Of a stretch of DNA of 64,000 nt, positions 51,828-60,915 are shown piece after piece. Within the stretch, counting starts at the first letter, position 1. Each line of letters opens with the position of its first letter. The stretch covers positions 248,001 through 312,000 of the forward strand of contig JAVJTA010000002.1 of assembly GCA_040219135.1 (NCBI GenBank), written 5' to 3'. The notes beneath the pieces are model-generated. The model was not told the DNA's origin and ran no database searches. It saw nothing but the letters and a program-made list of their open reading frames with translations. Source of the stretch: UBA7803 sp040219135. Its GTDB lineage: Bacteria; Pseudomonadota; Gammaproteobacteria; Pseudomonadales; Azotimanducaceae. The position numbers were made by a program, and so were the translations under genes.

Positions 51828-52610
51828 TCAGGCCCTGTGGACCCAGCATTTTGCTCTTCGGCGAAGCTCTACATCGAGCAAGCCTCGCACCCAGGTCCAG
51901 TAGGGAACGCGTCCCATCGCAAGCACGTTATCGAGCAGTTCCGCAGACACGGAGTCCCGGGCTTCTCCCCAGCTTTCCGGGAACTCGTACTGCCAGCGTC
52001 TCATGTAGGGTCCGAACACCCTCACCGCCCGCGCCCGCGATCGCTCGCCGTAGTAGCTCGCCGGATCGTGCGACCAGGACACGGCGTTTCCCTTGCGCGG
52101 AAGCTCTCTGACCTGACTGATGCCCAGGTGGTCCAGGGCGCGGCTGAAGTCGCTCTGAAGCGATTCGAAGCGGAGCACGACGTCGCAGTGAGGAATGCTC
52201 ACGCGTGACCAGTTGTCGTAGGGAAACCGGTAGTACTTCAGGAAGAAATCATCGAAGGAGCAATCCTCTCGCTTCGCGAACAGGACCTGCGGTCGGCTCA
52301 TCCGGTCATAGAGGTTCGACACCGGGTTCCAGCGGTCTCTGTTCAGGTCCCCCAGCCAGAGATCAGTGATCGGCGTGTTCCGGTACTTGAGGTAGAGGCT
52401 GATCGGTATCTGGAGAGGATTCCGGATACCGCAGAGGACCCGGTATTCTCTTTCCGCGGCGGAAGCGTACTTGACGAACTCCGGATAATTGGAGTGTTTG
52501 CACAGGATCTCCTCGCCATCGTAGTGCTCCCGCAGCTCCCTGCTGATCGCACGGGTCGCCGTGTACGGCAGCTCGAGAAAGACGTAGCGATGTTTGTGGC
52601 TGATCACCAT
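51828..52610 (-). CDS. sulfotransferase-like protein (family 2 type)
   Basis: 260 residues. The N-terminus HRYVFLELPYTATRAISREL carries a divergent phosphosulfate loop (P-Y-T-A-T-R in place of P-K-T-G-S-T), followed by CGIRNPLQIPISLYLKYRN as the 3'-phosphate region, and VVLRFESLQSDFSRALDHLG as the typical sulfotransferase C-terminal segment. The loop deviates enough that activity is less certain than for its neighbours. It may act with the downstream sulfotransferase, which it precedes by seven bases. Confidence 0.75.
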   Translation of the reverse strand: MVISHKHRYVFLELPYTATRAISRELREHYDGEEILCKHSNYPEFVKYASAAEREYRVLCGIRNPLQIPISLYLKYRNTPITDLWLGDLNRDRWNPVSNLYDRMSRPQVLFAKREDCSFDDFFLKYYRFPYDNWSRVSIPHCDVVLRFESLQSDFSRALDHLGISQVRELPRKGNAVSWSHDPASYYGERSRARAVRVFGPYMRRWQYEFPESWGEARDSVSAELLDNVLAMGRVPYWTWVRGLLDVELRRRAKCWVHRA

Positions 52611-52698
52611 GCCGCCGAGTCTCAGAAGCAGCCTGGATGAGGCCGTGGACAGGCGATGGTGTGCCCGGAGGCGGTGGCGGCTCCCGGCGACGATCCGC

Positions 52699-54048
52699 TC
52701 AACGTACGGTCCAATTCCGGGCCTCGGATGGCGGGCCGATTACTGCAGGCATATCGTGCCGGCTCAGTGAAGTATCGGCCTGTTCCATCAGTACTCTGCG
52801 GGAAACGACCACGCCGGCGAGATAGAAGAACACGTAGCCGACGACGTTCTGGTGCAGAAGATCCTTGTACAGCATGGAAACGAAGACCACGAGACACACG
52901 GCGATCCAGCCCAGGCCAAGTGACCCTGCCGGACCATGCTCCACCCTCAGGGTCGCCGAGTCGCGGGCGATGAAGCTCAGAAGCACCAGCGAAAGCACGA
53001 TTCCGAGAATGCCGACCTCCCAGATCAGTGCGGAATAGGTCGTTGTGTTGACTCCGTGATCGGCGTACTCCTCGACGTATTCTCCCGGTATCAGACTGTC
53101 TGATACGTTCCCGATGCCAAGGCCGAAAATGAGTTTCATGGGATCCCCACGAAACTCCTCGTAGGCAAACATGATGCTGTCGATACGGCCGACGCCTTTC
53201 CCTTCACCGATGTCCTTCTGCTTGTAGACGTTCGTCGACGCGCCACCCTCCAGGAAGAACTCGACGATTCCTTGGCCACGATCCGAGTACATCTGGTTGT
53301 ACACGACGGTGAATGCCCCCAGCAGTAACACACACACACCGAGCAGTCCGGCCACCCGCCTCAGGCGCTTTCCCGGGTCAGCGTGCATCATGGCGACGGG
53401 AAGAATCCCGAACGGCAGCAGTATCACGGTACCTTTCGTCTCGTTGATCATCGTCGGTATGAACAGGAGCCCGACAAGGGTCAGCAGCACGGCTCGACTG
53501 AGGCTGCCACGGAGATGGAAGGCGAACAGGACGCCGATGGCGCTGATCAGCACGATCGACATTACGGCACCGCTGGACATGGTGCCCCGAACCACGTCGC
53601 CCGACAGATCGGTAGAAATGAGACGCTGGAGGACTGAGATGGGCACCTGGATCAACAGCAGGCCAAGAATGAACATCAAACAGAGTCGAATCTCTCGATC
53701 TGAGGGTGGTACCACCAGCGGCAGAAGGAACAACGGGAGGTACTTCAAGTAACTCCGTATGCCCGCGACCGCGGTATCCGGAGATACGTCGCTCACGATG
53801 GCGCCGATTGCGAGATGCAGCACCAACAGCAGCCCGACGGCCAGGTACCTCGGCGGAACGTAGAGCAGCTTCCGTCGTGCCAGTTCGAGGGCGACGCAGA
53901 TGAGAACCACCCCGCTGAGCGCGTCGGGAAGTAACTTGATGAGCTTCCCGGCGACCCCCAGACGTTCCACCACATCCCGGAACTCAGAGACGAACGCGGT
54001 GAGGATCACCAGGTAGAGCAGCAGGCGAAGAGGGGCCGACATTGTCAT
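52699..54048 (-). CDS. O-antigen ligase/polymerase family protein (Wzy-like)
   Basis: 449 residues, with about eleven hydrophobic segments. A large periplasmic loop near residues 250-330 contains SDRGQGIVEFFLEGGASTNVYK, LIFGLGIGNVSDS and the HGVNTTTYSALIWEVGILG segment, in the place where the family has its functional histidine and acceptor-binding residues. Its first gene position in the minus-strand group with the two sulfotransferases suggests that the polymer it assembles is sulfated. Ligase versus polymerase cannot be distinguished. Confidence 0.8.
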   Translation of the reverse strand: MTMSAPLRLLLYLVILTAFVSEFRDVVERLGVAGKLIKLLPDALSGVVLICVALELARRKLLYVPPRYLAVGLLLVLHLAIGAIVSDVSPDTAVAGIRSYLKYLPLFLLPLVVPPSDREIRLCLMFILGLLLIQVPISVLQRLISTDLSGDVVRGTMSSGAVMSIVLISAIGVLFAFHLRGSLSRAVLLTLVGLLFIPTMINETKGTVILLPFGILPVAMMHADPGKRLRRVAGLLGVCVLLLGAFTVVYNQMYSDRGQGIVEFFLEGGASTNVYKQKDIGEGKGVGRIDSIMFAYEEFRGDPMKLIFGLGIGNVSDSLIPGEYVEEYADHGVNTTTYSALIWEVGILGIVLSLVLLSFIARDSATLRVEHGPAGSLGLGWIAVCLVVFVSMLYKDLLHQNVVGYVFFYLAGVVVSRRVLMEQADTSLSRHDMPAVIGPPSEARNWTVR

Positions 54049-54357
54049 CGTCGTAGGTTCATCACATCTAAGCTTCGCGGATGGCGCAAAGGGTCCAACG
54101 TGGAAATGTAGGATCTGTTTCGGCCCGGTGTCGAGTGATCATACTGCGTGCGGGACGGGTCAGAGCATAACGCGAGGTCCCCCAGCCGGGTTATCTCGCC
54201 CGTGTAAGCATCATGTTCTGGCGGGTCCGCGGTGGTCGTTTACATCATCCGCAAACTCTACCGCCGAACCCGGTAAGGAAACGTCCCGCAGAGGCAATAG
54301 AATGCCGGTCGGCCGGATTGGCAGAATCCGCAGATGCGGAACAGCGGGAGCGTTGAT
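54049..54357. other. divergent intergenic region between the Wzy-like gene and algD
   Basis: 309 bases without a gene. It separates two divergent transcription units, so it should hold promoters in both directions. A TAGAAT box at 54298 is the only recognisable element for algD. No longer repeat, tRNA or strong hairpin was seen. Confidence 0.55.
54298..54303 (+). promoter_or_regulatory. possible -10 box of algD
   Basis: TAGAAT 55 bases before the GTG start, in the same arrangement as the boxes at 1045 and 2257. No good -35 element accompanies it, so an activator-dependent or alternative promoter is possible. Confidence 0.28.
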
Positions 54358-55671
54358 GTGCGAATAAGCGTGTTTGGTTTGGGCTACGTCGGTGTGGTCG
54401 CGGCTGCGGCGCTGGCGAACGACGGCCATCATGTGATCGGCGTAGACCCGAACGCGGTCAAGGTAGACCTGATCCGGCGCGGCAAGTCGCCCATCATCGA
54501 GGCGGGCGTTGAGACTCTGATCGGCGAGGCGGTGCGGTCGGGGTCTCTCTGCGCCACTCAGGACGCCCGACAAGCGATCCTGGACACTGAACTCTCGCTG
54601 GTCTGCGTGGGAACGCCGAGTCGCAGCAATGGCAGTCTGGACCTGGCCTACGTCGAGCGCGTGTGCGAAGAGGTGGGGGCTGCGCTCGCCGACAAGGACA
54701 CCTATCACGTCGTCGCGATCCGCAGCACCGTCCTGCCTGGAACCATGGCGGGTACGGTTATCCCGACCCTGGAGCGAAAATCGGGGAAGGACGCCGGGGT
54801 GGCGTTCGGCGTCTGCCACAATCCGGAGTTCCTGCGAGAAGGCTCTGCCGTTCAGGACTATCGTCATCCACCGAAGACGGTGATCGGTCAGTTCGACACC
54901 AGATCGGGTGAAGCGCTCGAGCGGATTTACGGTGATCTCGAGGCGCCCCTGTTCCGGGTTCCCATTCAGGTAGCCGAGATGGTCAAGTACGCGGACAACG
55001 TATGGCATGCCATCAAAGTCTGCTTTGCCAACGAAATCGGCACGATCTGCAAGGCCCAGAACATCGACAGTCACGAAGTGATGGGTATCTTCTGCGAGGA
55101 CCGCAAGCTGAACATCTCGCCGACGTATCTGAAGCCCGGCTTCGCCTTTGGTGGTTCCTGTCTGCCTAAGGACGTGCGGGCGCTTTGCTACATGGGCCAG
55201 AGCCTGGATCTGAGCCTGCCGCTGCTGTCGTCCGTGCTCCCCAGTAATCGGGAGCAGGTCGACCGCGCCTTGGACCTCATCCAACGTTCCGGTTGCCGTC
55301 GCATTGCGGTCCTCGGGTTCAGCTTCAAGGCCGGGACCGACGATCTGCGGGAAAGCCCGATGGTGGAGGTGATAGAGCGCCTGCTCGGCAAGGGGCACCA
55401 GATCCGCATCTTCGACCACAACGTCAACCTGGCGAAGCTTGTCGGTTCCAACCGGGACTACATCCTGAATCAGATCCCGCACATCTCGAATCTGATGGTG
55501 GACACCATAGAGGCCGCTATTGACGACGCCGAGGTCGTCGTCATCGGGAACTCGGCGACGGAGTTCGAAGCGATCGTCGATCGCGTGCCTGAGAGCACCC
55601 GAGTCATCGATCTGGTCAGGATACCGGGCCGGCACGTCGACCGGCGCAACTATGATGGAATCTGCTGGTAG
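54358..55671 (+). CDS. algD: GDP-mannose 6-dehydrogenase
   Basis: 437 residues from the GTG at 54358, with GGGAG seven bases upstream. NAD-binding motif FGLGYVGVVAAAALANDGH opens the protein, followed by CVGTPSRSNGSLDL, HNPEFLREGSAVQDY, VKYADNVWHAIKVCFANEIG and the active-site cysteine in FAFGGSCLPKDVRAL. The reach and wording match AlgD-type enzymes, which oxidise GDP-mannose to GDP-mannuronate. A uronic-acid-containing EPS is therefore expected. It starts a plus-strand group with a heparinase-like gene and a GT2. Confidence 0.93.
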   Translation: MRISVFGLGYVGVVAAAALANDGHHVIGVDPNAVKVDLIRRGKSPIIEAGVETLIGEAVRSGSLCATQDARQAILDTELSLVCVGTPSRSNGSLDLAYVERVCEEVGAALADKDTYHVVAIRSTVLPGTMAGTVIPTLERKSGKDAGVAFGVCHNPEFLREGSAVQDYRHPPKTVIGQFDTRSGEALERIYGDLEAPLFRVPIQVAEMVKYADNVWHAIKVCFANEIGTICKAQNIDSHEVMGIFCEDRKLNISPTYLKPGFAFGGSCLPKDVRALCYMGQSLDLSLPLLSSVLPSNREQVDRALDLIQRSGCRRIAVLGFSFKAGTDDLRESPMVEVIERLLGKGHQIRIFDHNVNLAKLVGSNRDYILNQIPHISNLMVDTIEAAIDDAEVVVIGNSATEFEAIVDRVPESTRVIDLVRIPGRHVDRRNYDGICW

Positions 55672-55712
55672 CGAGGATCCGCGTACTTCGAACCTAGATA
55701 GGTGAACCCGAG

Positions 55713-57722
55713 TTGAGAAACTACCGCCTGTTGATCAACCGGCTGAGGACCATGTCGACCGGCGAGGTCGCTCACCGGTTGCGCAGGGCGCTGGCGCAGC
55801 GGCTGGAGCACGCCCGCCTGACGCTCGGGTGGTCCCCGGGACAGACGTGTTGCCTTCAGGCGGATCTGCCCCTGTTCGGCGGCGGCTCTGACGACGACGG
55901 GAAGGCGCTCGCTGATAGATGGAATGCGCTTTTCTGCCTGGATCTGGCCGCCGTGAACGGTCTGATGGCGGGGCGGATACCCATGTTCGGACAGGTGTTC
56001 GATATCGGAGTCGACGTCGACTGGCACCGGGACCCGAAGACCGGACGGCGAGCGCCCCGCAGCTACGGATTGGGAATCGACTATCGGCGACCGGAAGTCG
56101 TTGGCGACATCAAGGTTCTCTGGGAGATATCCCGGCATCAGCATCTGGTTCCGCTGGCGGTCGCCTATGTGGCCACTGGGGAGATACGATATCGCACCGC
56201 GGTAACGCGCCAGATCGACTCGTGGATTCGGGCCAATCCGTACGGTACAGGCGTTCACTGGTGCAGCGCCATCGAGGTAGGTCTCCGGGCAGTTGCCTGG
56301 TCGATGGTTCACAGTCTCCTCTCGCTCCGAGACGCGGGCGGTCTGCTCTCGTGCAGCGAAGACCGTCAGGCGCTGGTTCGTGCGCTCTATCAGCACGGGT
56401 ACTTCATCGAGCGAAATCTGTCGCGGTTTTCGTCTGCCAACAATCATCTTGTCGGAGAACTCGTGGGCCTGCTGTGTATGGCCACTGTGTTCGACTTCGG
56501 CCCCTGCAGCGCGCGCTGGGTGAGTCTTTCCCGAATAGAGCTGGAGCGCGAAATCCAGTTGCAGGTCTGGCCCGATGGGGTAGCGCGCGAGCAGGCGATT
56601 CAATATCAGCTGGAGCTGCTGGACTACTTTTCCTTCGCCGGTTGTCTGGCGGCGCGTTTCGGCGTGCCGATGCCCGATGTCTATCGGGAGCGTTTGCGGG
56701 CCATGCACAGGTTCCTGCGCGCTCTCGCTCCAGCAGAAGGCGAGCTTCCGCAGATCGGGGACTCCGACGAAGCCGTGGTCAACCGATTCGACGCATCGGC
56801 AGACATGGCTCCGGAAGGCGAGATCCTGTCGATGGTCGAGTACCTGCTCGAGAGTCGGCCGGAAGCGCCACCACCATCGGAGCGAGCGTTCTGGTACGCC
56901 AGGATCGCCTGGCTTGGACGGCAGCAAGTCCCCGAGGACGATATGGGGCACGGCGGCCGTTCGGCGTGCGATCCGGCTGTGGTCGAGTTCCCGGATGGCG
57001 GCTATGTGATCGTCCGGAAGGGAAACCTGCACGCGGTTTTTGACGCTGGCCCGCTCGGCTATCTGTCGATCGCGGCTCACGGGCACGCCGACGCCCTGTC
57101 TTTCTGCGCAGCCCGGCGCGGAGCGTGGTGGCTGGTCGATCCCGGTACCTATGCCTATCACGGTGATCCCGTTTTCCGCCCCTATTTCCGTGGAACGGCT
57201 GCCCACAACACTGCAATGGTCGACGGAGAGGATCAATCCGTTCAGGGTGGGGCGTTCATGTGGCTGACGCATGCGCCGTCGCGTCTTCTAGGCCGCGGAA
57301 CGGCTGACGGCGTGTCCTGGGTAGAGGGCGAACACGCAGGCTATCGCCGGCTTGGCGTGGTTCATCAGCGTCGACTCGAGGTCGAGGACAGCGCGTTCAG
57401 AATCCGGGACAGATTCAGATCGTCTTCGTCGCGTGTGCGACGGATCGACTTGAATCTGCATTTCCATCCCGATGTCCGGTTGCAGCTCGACGGTGGCGCC
57501 TGCGCTGCCACGCGCCATGGCGCGAGCGAGAGACTTGAAATCCGCCTGAGCCCCGATTGGGAATGGCACAGCTTTTTCGGTTCAGAGTCACCCCTGGCAG
57601 GCTGGTACTCGCGTGGACTGGGTCACAAAGAACCATGCTTCACGCTGCGCGGCTCCCGAGTGGTAGCCGGCGACCTGGAAGTCACAACGGATTTCCGCTT
57701 CGTTCCGATCGGTGGCGATTGA
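55713..57722 (+). CDS. heparinase II/III family protein (possible uronate lyase)
   Basis: 669 residues from TTG at 55713, without a clear signal peptide. The opening INRLRTMSTGEVAHRLRRAL is typical of EPS-locus family members; residues about 130-360 form the alpha/alpha toroid (NNHLVGELVGL, EQAIQYQLELLDYFSFA). The catalytic beta-sandwich region has FDAGPLGYLSIAAHGHADAL, with the conserved His-Ala-Asp, and TAAHNTAMVDGEDQSVQGG. The family cleaves uronic-acid polysaccharides by beta-elimination. Next to algD, a lyase that trims or releases mannuronate-containing EPS is plausible. It overlaps the next gene by 11 bases. Confidence 0.88.
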   Translation: MRNYRLLINRLRTMSTGEVAHRLRRALAQRLEHARLTLGWSPGQTCCLQADLPLFGGGSDDDGKALADRWNALFCLDLAAVNGLMAGRIPMFGQVFDIGVDVDWHRDPKTGRRAPRSYGLGIDYRRPEVVGDIKVLWEISRHQHLVPLAVAYVATGEIRYRTAVTRQIDSWIRANPYGTGVHWCSAIEVGLRAVAWSMVHSLLSLRDAGGLLSCSEDRQALVRALYQHGYFIERNLSRFSSANNHLVGELVGLLCMATVFDFGPCSARWVSLSRIELEREIQLQVWPDGVAREQAIQYQLELLDYFSFAGCLAARFGVPMPDVYRERLRAMHRFLRALAPAEGELPQIGDSDEAVVNRFDASADMAPEGEILSMVEYLLESRPEAPPPSERAFWYARIAWLGRQQVPEDDMGHGGRSACDPAVVEFPDGGYVIVRKGNLHAVFDAGPLGYLSIAAHGHADALSFCAARRGAWWLVDPGTYAYHGDPVFRPYFRGTAAHNTAMVDGEDQSVQGGAFMWLTHAPSRLLGRGTADGVSWVEGEHAGYRRLGVVHQRRLEVEDSAFRIRDRFRSSSSRVRRIDLNLHFHPDVRLQLDGGACAATRHGASERLEIRLSPDWEWHSFFGSESPLAGWYSRGLGHKEPCFTLRGSRVVAGDLEVTTDFRFVPIGGD

Positions 57723-58716
57723 AACCATGGAACGCTCTGGACCTGACAGCGCTGAGTCAGAGCGCCCGCTGATTTCCATTGTGGTCTGCACGTTCAACCG
57801 TGCGCATCTTCTGCCTGGAACGATTGGATCTCTGCTCGCGCAGCGTTATTCGCCGGCGGAGATCGTGGTGCTGGACGATGGCTCTACGGATTCGACGCTC
57901 GAGGTGCTGCGTGGCTATGGGGATCGGATTCGCTACGCGAGTCAGCCGAACAGGGGCATCGCCGTCGCTCGCACCGAGGCGTCGCGGCTCGCTCGGGGAG
58001 AGCTGATTGCATTCCACGATGATGACGATCCCATGCCCGCAGATCGGCTGGTGCTGCTCCACTCAGCGTTGAGCCGGTTTCCGGAAGCGGTGATGGCGGT
58101 GGGGGACTGGGCGCTGGTCGATGGCCAGGGGCTGCCGACCGGGTCTCGCTGGCTGCCGGATGCCGGTCGACGGGACCCGTGTTTAATCGAGGACTCCTAC
58201 CGGGCCGTGCTCTGGCCGACCTTGCCGGTGGCCCCGCATACGACGCTGTTCCGGAAATCGCACGGCGATGCCGTTGGCTGGTTCGATCCTCAGTTCTGTC
58301 ACGCAGCCGAGGACAAGGATTTCTTTGCCCGGCTCGCGCTCTTGGGGCCGGTGGTCTACGTGCCGGAAATCGTGTCCTACCTGCGGCGCGATCCGTCTCA
58401 CGAGTCCGTGACAGGGAACGAACCGCGAACGACGTTTTTCGCCATGCAGCTTTACCGCAAGCACCTCGAAACGGCGCGGAAGACAGATCGGCCCCTGCTG
58501 CGCCGACTGCGACAGCGGCTGCGCCGGAGCCTCGAATGGATCGACCGGAGATCCCGGCTGGTGGATCTTCCCGTCGAGTACTTTCCGGACGGTTACCTGG
58601 ACGAGTGGCTTCCGCTCATCGGGATGCGCGAGCGAATGATCTACCGGTGGAAAAGAACCGTCAGGTCCTTGCTTCGTCCAGGGCTGCGCGGTACAGGTCG
58701 ACGAGGCGCTGGTTGA
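57712..58716 (+). CDS. glycosyltransferase family 2 protein
   Basis: 334 residues from GTG at 57712, overlapping the heparinase-like gene; the ATG at 57727 is an alternative start. Catalytic features are ISIVVCTFNRAHLLPGTIGS, VVLDDGSTDST, HDDDDPMPADRL in the metal-binding region, and FCHAAEDKDFFARLALLG as the acceptor/base region. A basic arginine-rich C-terminus (RRLRQRLRRSLEW) follows. It is the last gene of the algD group, and its 3' end overlaps the convergent GT4 gene by 56 bases. Confidence 0.87.
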   Translation: MAIETMERSGPDSAESERPLISIVVCTFNRAHLLPGTIGSLLAQRYSPAEIVVLDDGSTDSTLEVLRGYGDRIRYASQPNRGIAVARTEASRLARGELIAFHDDDDPMPADRLVLLHSALSRFPEAVMAVGDWALVDGQGLPTGSRWLPDAGRRDPCLIEDSYRAVLWPTLPVAPHTTLFRKSHGDAVGWFDPQFCHAAEDKDFFARLALLGPVVYVPEIVSYLRRDPSHESVTGNEPRTTFFAMQLYRKHLETARKTDRPLLRRLRQRLRRSLEWIDRRSRLVDLPVEYFPDGYLDEWLPLIGMRERMIYRWKRTVRSLLRPGLRGTGRRGAG

Positions 58717-59950
58717 GCCGGTTCGTGTCGAATTCCGATTCCACGTGGGCCCGCCCCGCTTGGCCCATCGCTGGCCAGCGGCCGGGCGCATTCAACAGCT
58801 TCGTCAATGCGGCTGCCAGGGCGTCGCAATCCCGCTCCGGGACCAGAAATCCGGAAACTTCGTCGATCACCAGTTCGGGTATGCCGCTGTGACGCGTTGC
58901 CACGACGGGAAGTCCGACGGCCATTGCCTCCTTGACCGCATTTGGGATGCCTTCGGTTTCACCGTTCTCAGCCGTGACGCTTGGCGCCAGGAACAGGTGG
59001 GCCGCCTGCAGGATTGCGACCAGTTCCTCGTGTGGCTTCCAGCCATGAATCCGCACGCTGGCGGTAACCCCCAGCCTCTGGATCAAGGCCTGCAGCTGTG
59101 GTCTGAGCGGTCCGTCACCGACGATGTCATAGTGGACTTCTGACCCGGAGCGCAGCATGCGCGCTACCGCCTCGATTCCGTATTCGATGCCTTTCATCTC
59201 GACGAGACGGGCGACCGAGAGTATGCGGACGGGTTCCGGTCCAGCTCGTTTGCGACAGCGAAAGTGAAATCGCTGGCAGTCAATGCCCGAGTGCAGCACC
59301 TGAATCTTGTGGGGCGAACAACCAAGGCTTAGCAGCCGTTCAGCGAGGCTTCGGCTTACCGGCATCAGCAGCCGGCTATTGCGGAACAGCTCGCGATAGT
59401 AGCCCGTGTTGTAGCGGTCCTTCTGCGTCGCATCGTGACCTCGAATCGACGTGACGAGTGCGCCGTGCAGGAGCCCGCTTCTCATGACAGGCACCCAGCG
59501 TTGACCGAGGTTGCCGAACTGGCAGTGGACGATGTCATAGGGGCCGCTGCGCAGCTCCCGGGAGACCATCGTGGTCAAGGCAGAACGGCTCAGTCTCGTC
59601 TGTCGAGTGTTGGTGCGGAGGATCAGCAGGGCCCGGCTGACGCCGCGCGCCGACAGCCATTGAGGCGTGACTGCGAGGTGGCGAATTGCCGAGACCATGC
59701 GGGCGGACATCGAGTCGTGGCGAAGGTAGTGCGTGCGATCGAGGAGGCGGTAGCGGCTGATGTCTCCGTGGACCGGGCAATCTCTCGGACGGTTCAGAGA
59801 GAAGATGTCGACGTGATGGCCGAGTCGGATCAATCCGACGATCTGGTTGACGATGAAGGTCTCCGAAACGGTAGGGAACTCGCTGACCACCATCGCGATC
59901 CTGAGAGTGGGCGGGTCGCCCTCCCGATGCATCATAGCGGGTGCGGACAC
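58661..59950 (-). CDS. glycosyltransferase family 4 protein
   Basis: 429 residues. It starts APAMMHREGDPPTLRIAMVV then EFPTVSETFIVNQIVGLIRLGH, the SEFPxxSETFI signature of a widespread GT4 subgroup in EPS loci. The donor domain has VRILSVARLVEMKGIEYGIE and a clean block AENGETEGIPNAVKEAMAVG. The start codon abuts the stop of the GT2 gene at 59951, so the two are co-transcribed behind the NRPS gene. The C-terminal coding region overlaps the convergent GT2 by 56 bases. Confidence 0.9.
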   Translation of the reverse strand: MSAPAMMHREGDPPTLRIAMVVSEFPTVSETFIVNQIVGLIRLGHHVDIFSLNRPRDCPVHGDISRYRLLDRTHYLRHDSMSARMVSAIRHLAVTPQWLSARGVSRALLILRTNTRQTRLSRSALTTMVSRELRSGPYDIVHCQFGNLGQRWVPVMRSGLLHGALVTSIRGHDATQKDRYNTGYYRELFRNSRLLMPVSRSLAERLLSLGCSPHKIQVLHSGIDCQRFHFRCRKRAGPEPVRILSVARLVEMKGIEYGIEAVARMLRSGSEVHYDIVGDGPLRPQLQALIQRLGVTASVRIHGWKPHEELVAILQAAHLFLAPSVTAENGETEGIPNAVKEAMAVGLPVVATRHSGIPELVIDEVSGFLVPERDCDALAAALTKLLNAPGRWPAMGQAGRAHVESEFDTNRLNQRLVDLYRAALDEART

Positions 59951-60913
59951 TCAGCTGGTCCGCGAATCCGGCGTACCCTGGCGGGCACCGGTCAGTCGTC
60001 GTTTGAACGCCCGGAGCCGTGGCCGGATGTCATGGCGGTACGCATAGCGGAGAGCGGGTTCGCTGGCATCGAAGTACCGCGACACCAGCCGGTAGCCTTT
60101 CAAACGCTGCCACGGCGAGTCCAGGCTGGCGGCGTAGCCGTAGTTGACGCGACAGAGGAACGCCTTGGCTCTTTTCCGGATGGCTGGGTCGGGGGCGAAT
60201 TCGGATATGGTATCCAGCACCTCGAGGCTGTCCTCACACCAGTTTCGGAGCAGCGCTGCTCCACCCATGTTGCTGTCGTGGCGCCGGAAGCTGGCCTTTA
60301 CGTCCGGTACGTTCACGCAGCCGTGGGCTGCGGTGACCCGCACATAGGCGACGGCGTCCTGAAACAGATCGTGTCTGGTGCCGAATCCACCTATGCTTCG
60401 AACGGCCTCTGTGTTGAGCAGATTGTTGCAGAAGTAGACCGACGTTCTGCCCTCGAGCCAGTCAATGACGAATTCTTCGACGGTGGTTGCCCGGCTTCGG
60501 TTCTCGAGGGTTTGAACGGTTTCTCCCGCCGCATCGATGATGCGCATGCCGCTTCGAATCACGCCGACGGAACGGTTCTCCGGAATGGCGGCAACGCAGG
60601 TCTCGACGAAATCGGGGTCGATCAGGTCGTCGTCGTGGAGAAGCAGGAAGTAGTCGCCGCGCGCCGCGTCCAGGCAGGCGTTGAAGTTGCCGTTGGCCCC
60701 CAGGTTCTGCTGATGGCGCACGTAGCGAAAGCGCGGATCGTCGATTCCTGCCATGAGCTGTGGGGTATCGTCGGTTGAGCAGTTGTCGGACACCACGACC
60801 TCGATTCGGGGGTAGGTCTGGTGCAGCGCGCTGCGCAAAGCCAGGGCAAGCGTCCCATGTGCCCGGTTGTACGTGGGAATTCCGATGGTGACCAGCGGCT
60901 CGGGCGCCGACAT
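59951..60913 (-). CDS. glycosyltransferase family 2 protein
   Basis: 320 residues from the ATG at 60913, two bases after the NRPS stop. It shows LVTIGIPTYNRAHGTLALAL, VVVSDNCSTDDTPQL, GANGNFNACLDAARGDYFLLL then HDDDLIDPDF in the metal site, and GFGTRHDLFQDAVAYVRV in the acceptor region. It is a standard inverting GT2. Its placement between an NRPS and a GT4 suggests the peptide product and a sugar are joined in one pathway, but this is inference. Confidence 0.9.
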   Translation of the reverse strand: MSAPEPLVTIGIPTYNRAHGTLALALRSALHQTYPRIEVVVSDNCSTDDTPQLMAGIDDPRFRYVRHQQNLGANGNFNACLDAARGDYFLLLHDDDLIDPDFVETCVAAIPENRSVGVIRSGMRIIDAAGETVQTLENRSRATTVEEFVIDWLEGRTSVYFCNNLLNTEAVRSIGGFGTRHDLFQDAVAYVRVTAAHGCVNVPDVKASFRRHDSNMGGAALLRNWCEDSLEVLDTISEFAPDPAIRKRAKAFLCRVNYGYAASLDSPWQRLKGYRLVSRYFDASEPALRYAYRHDIRPRLRAFKRRLTGARQGTPDSRTS

Positions 60914-60915
60914 CT

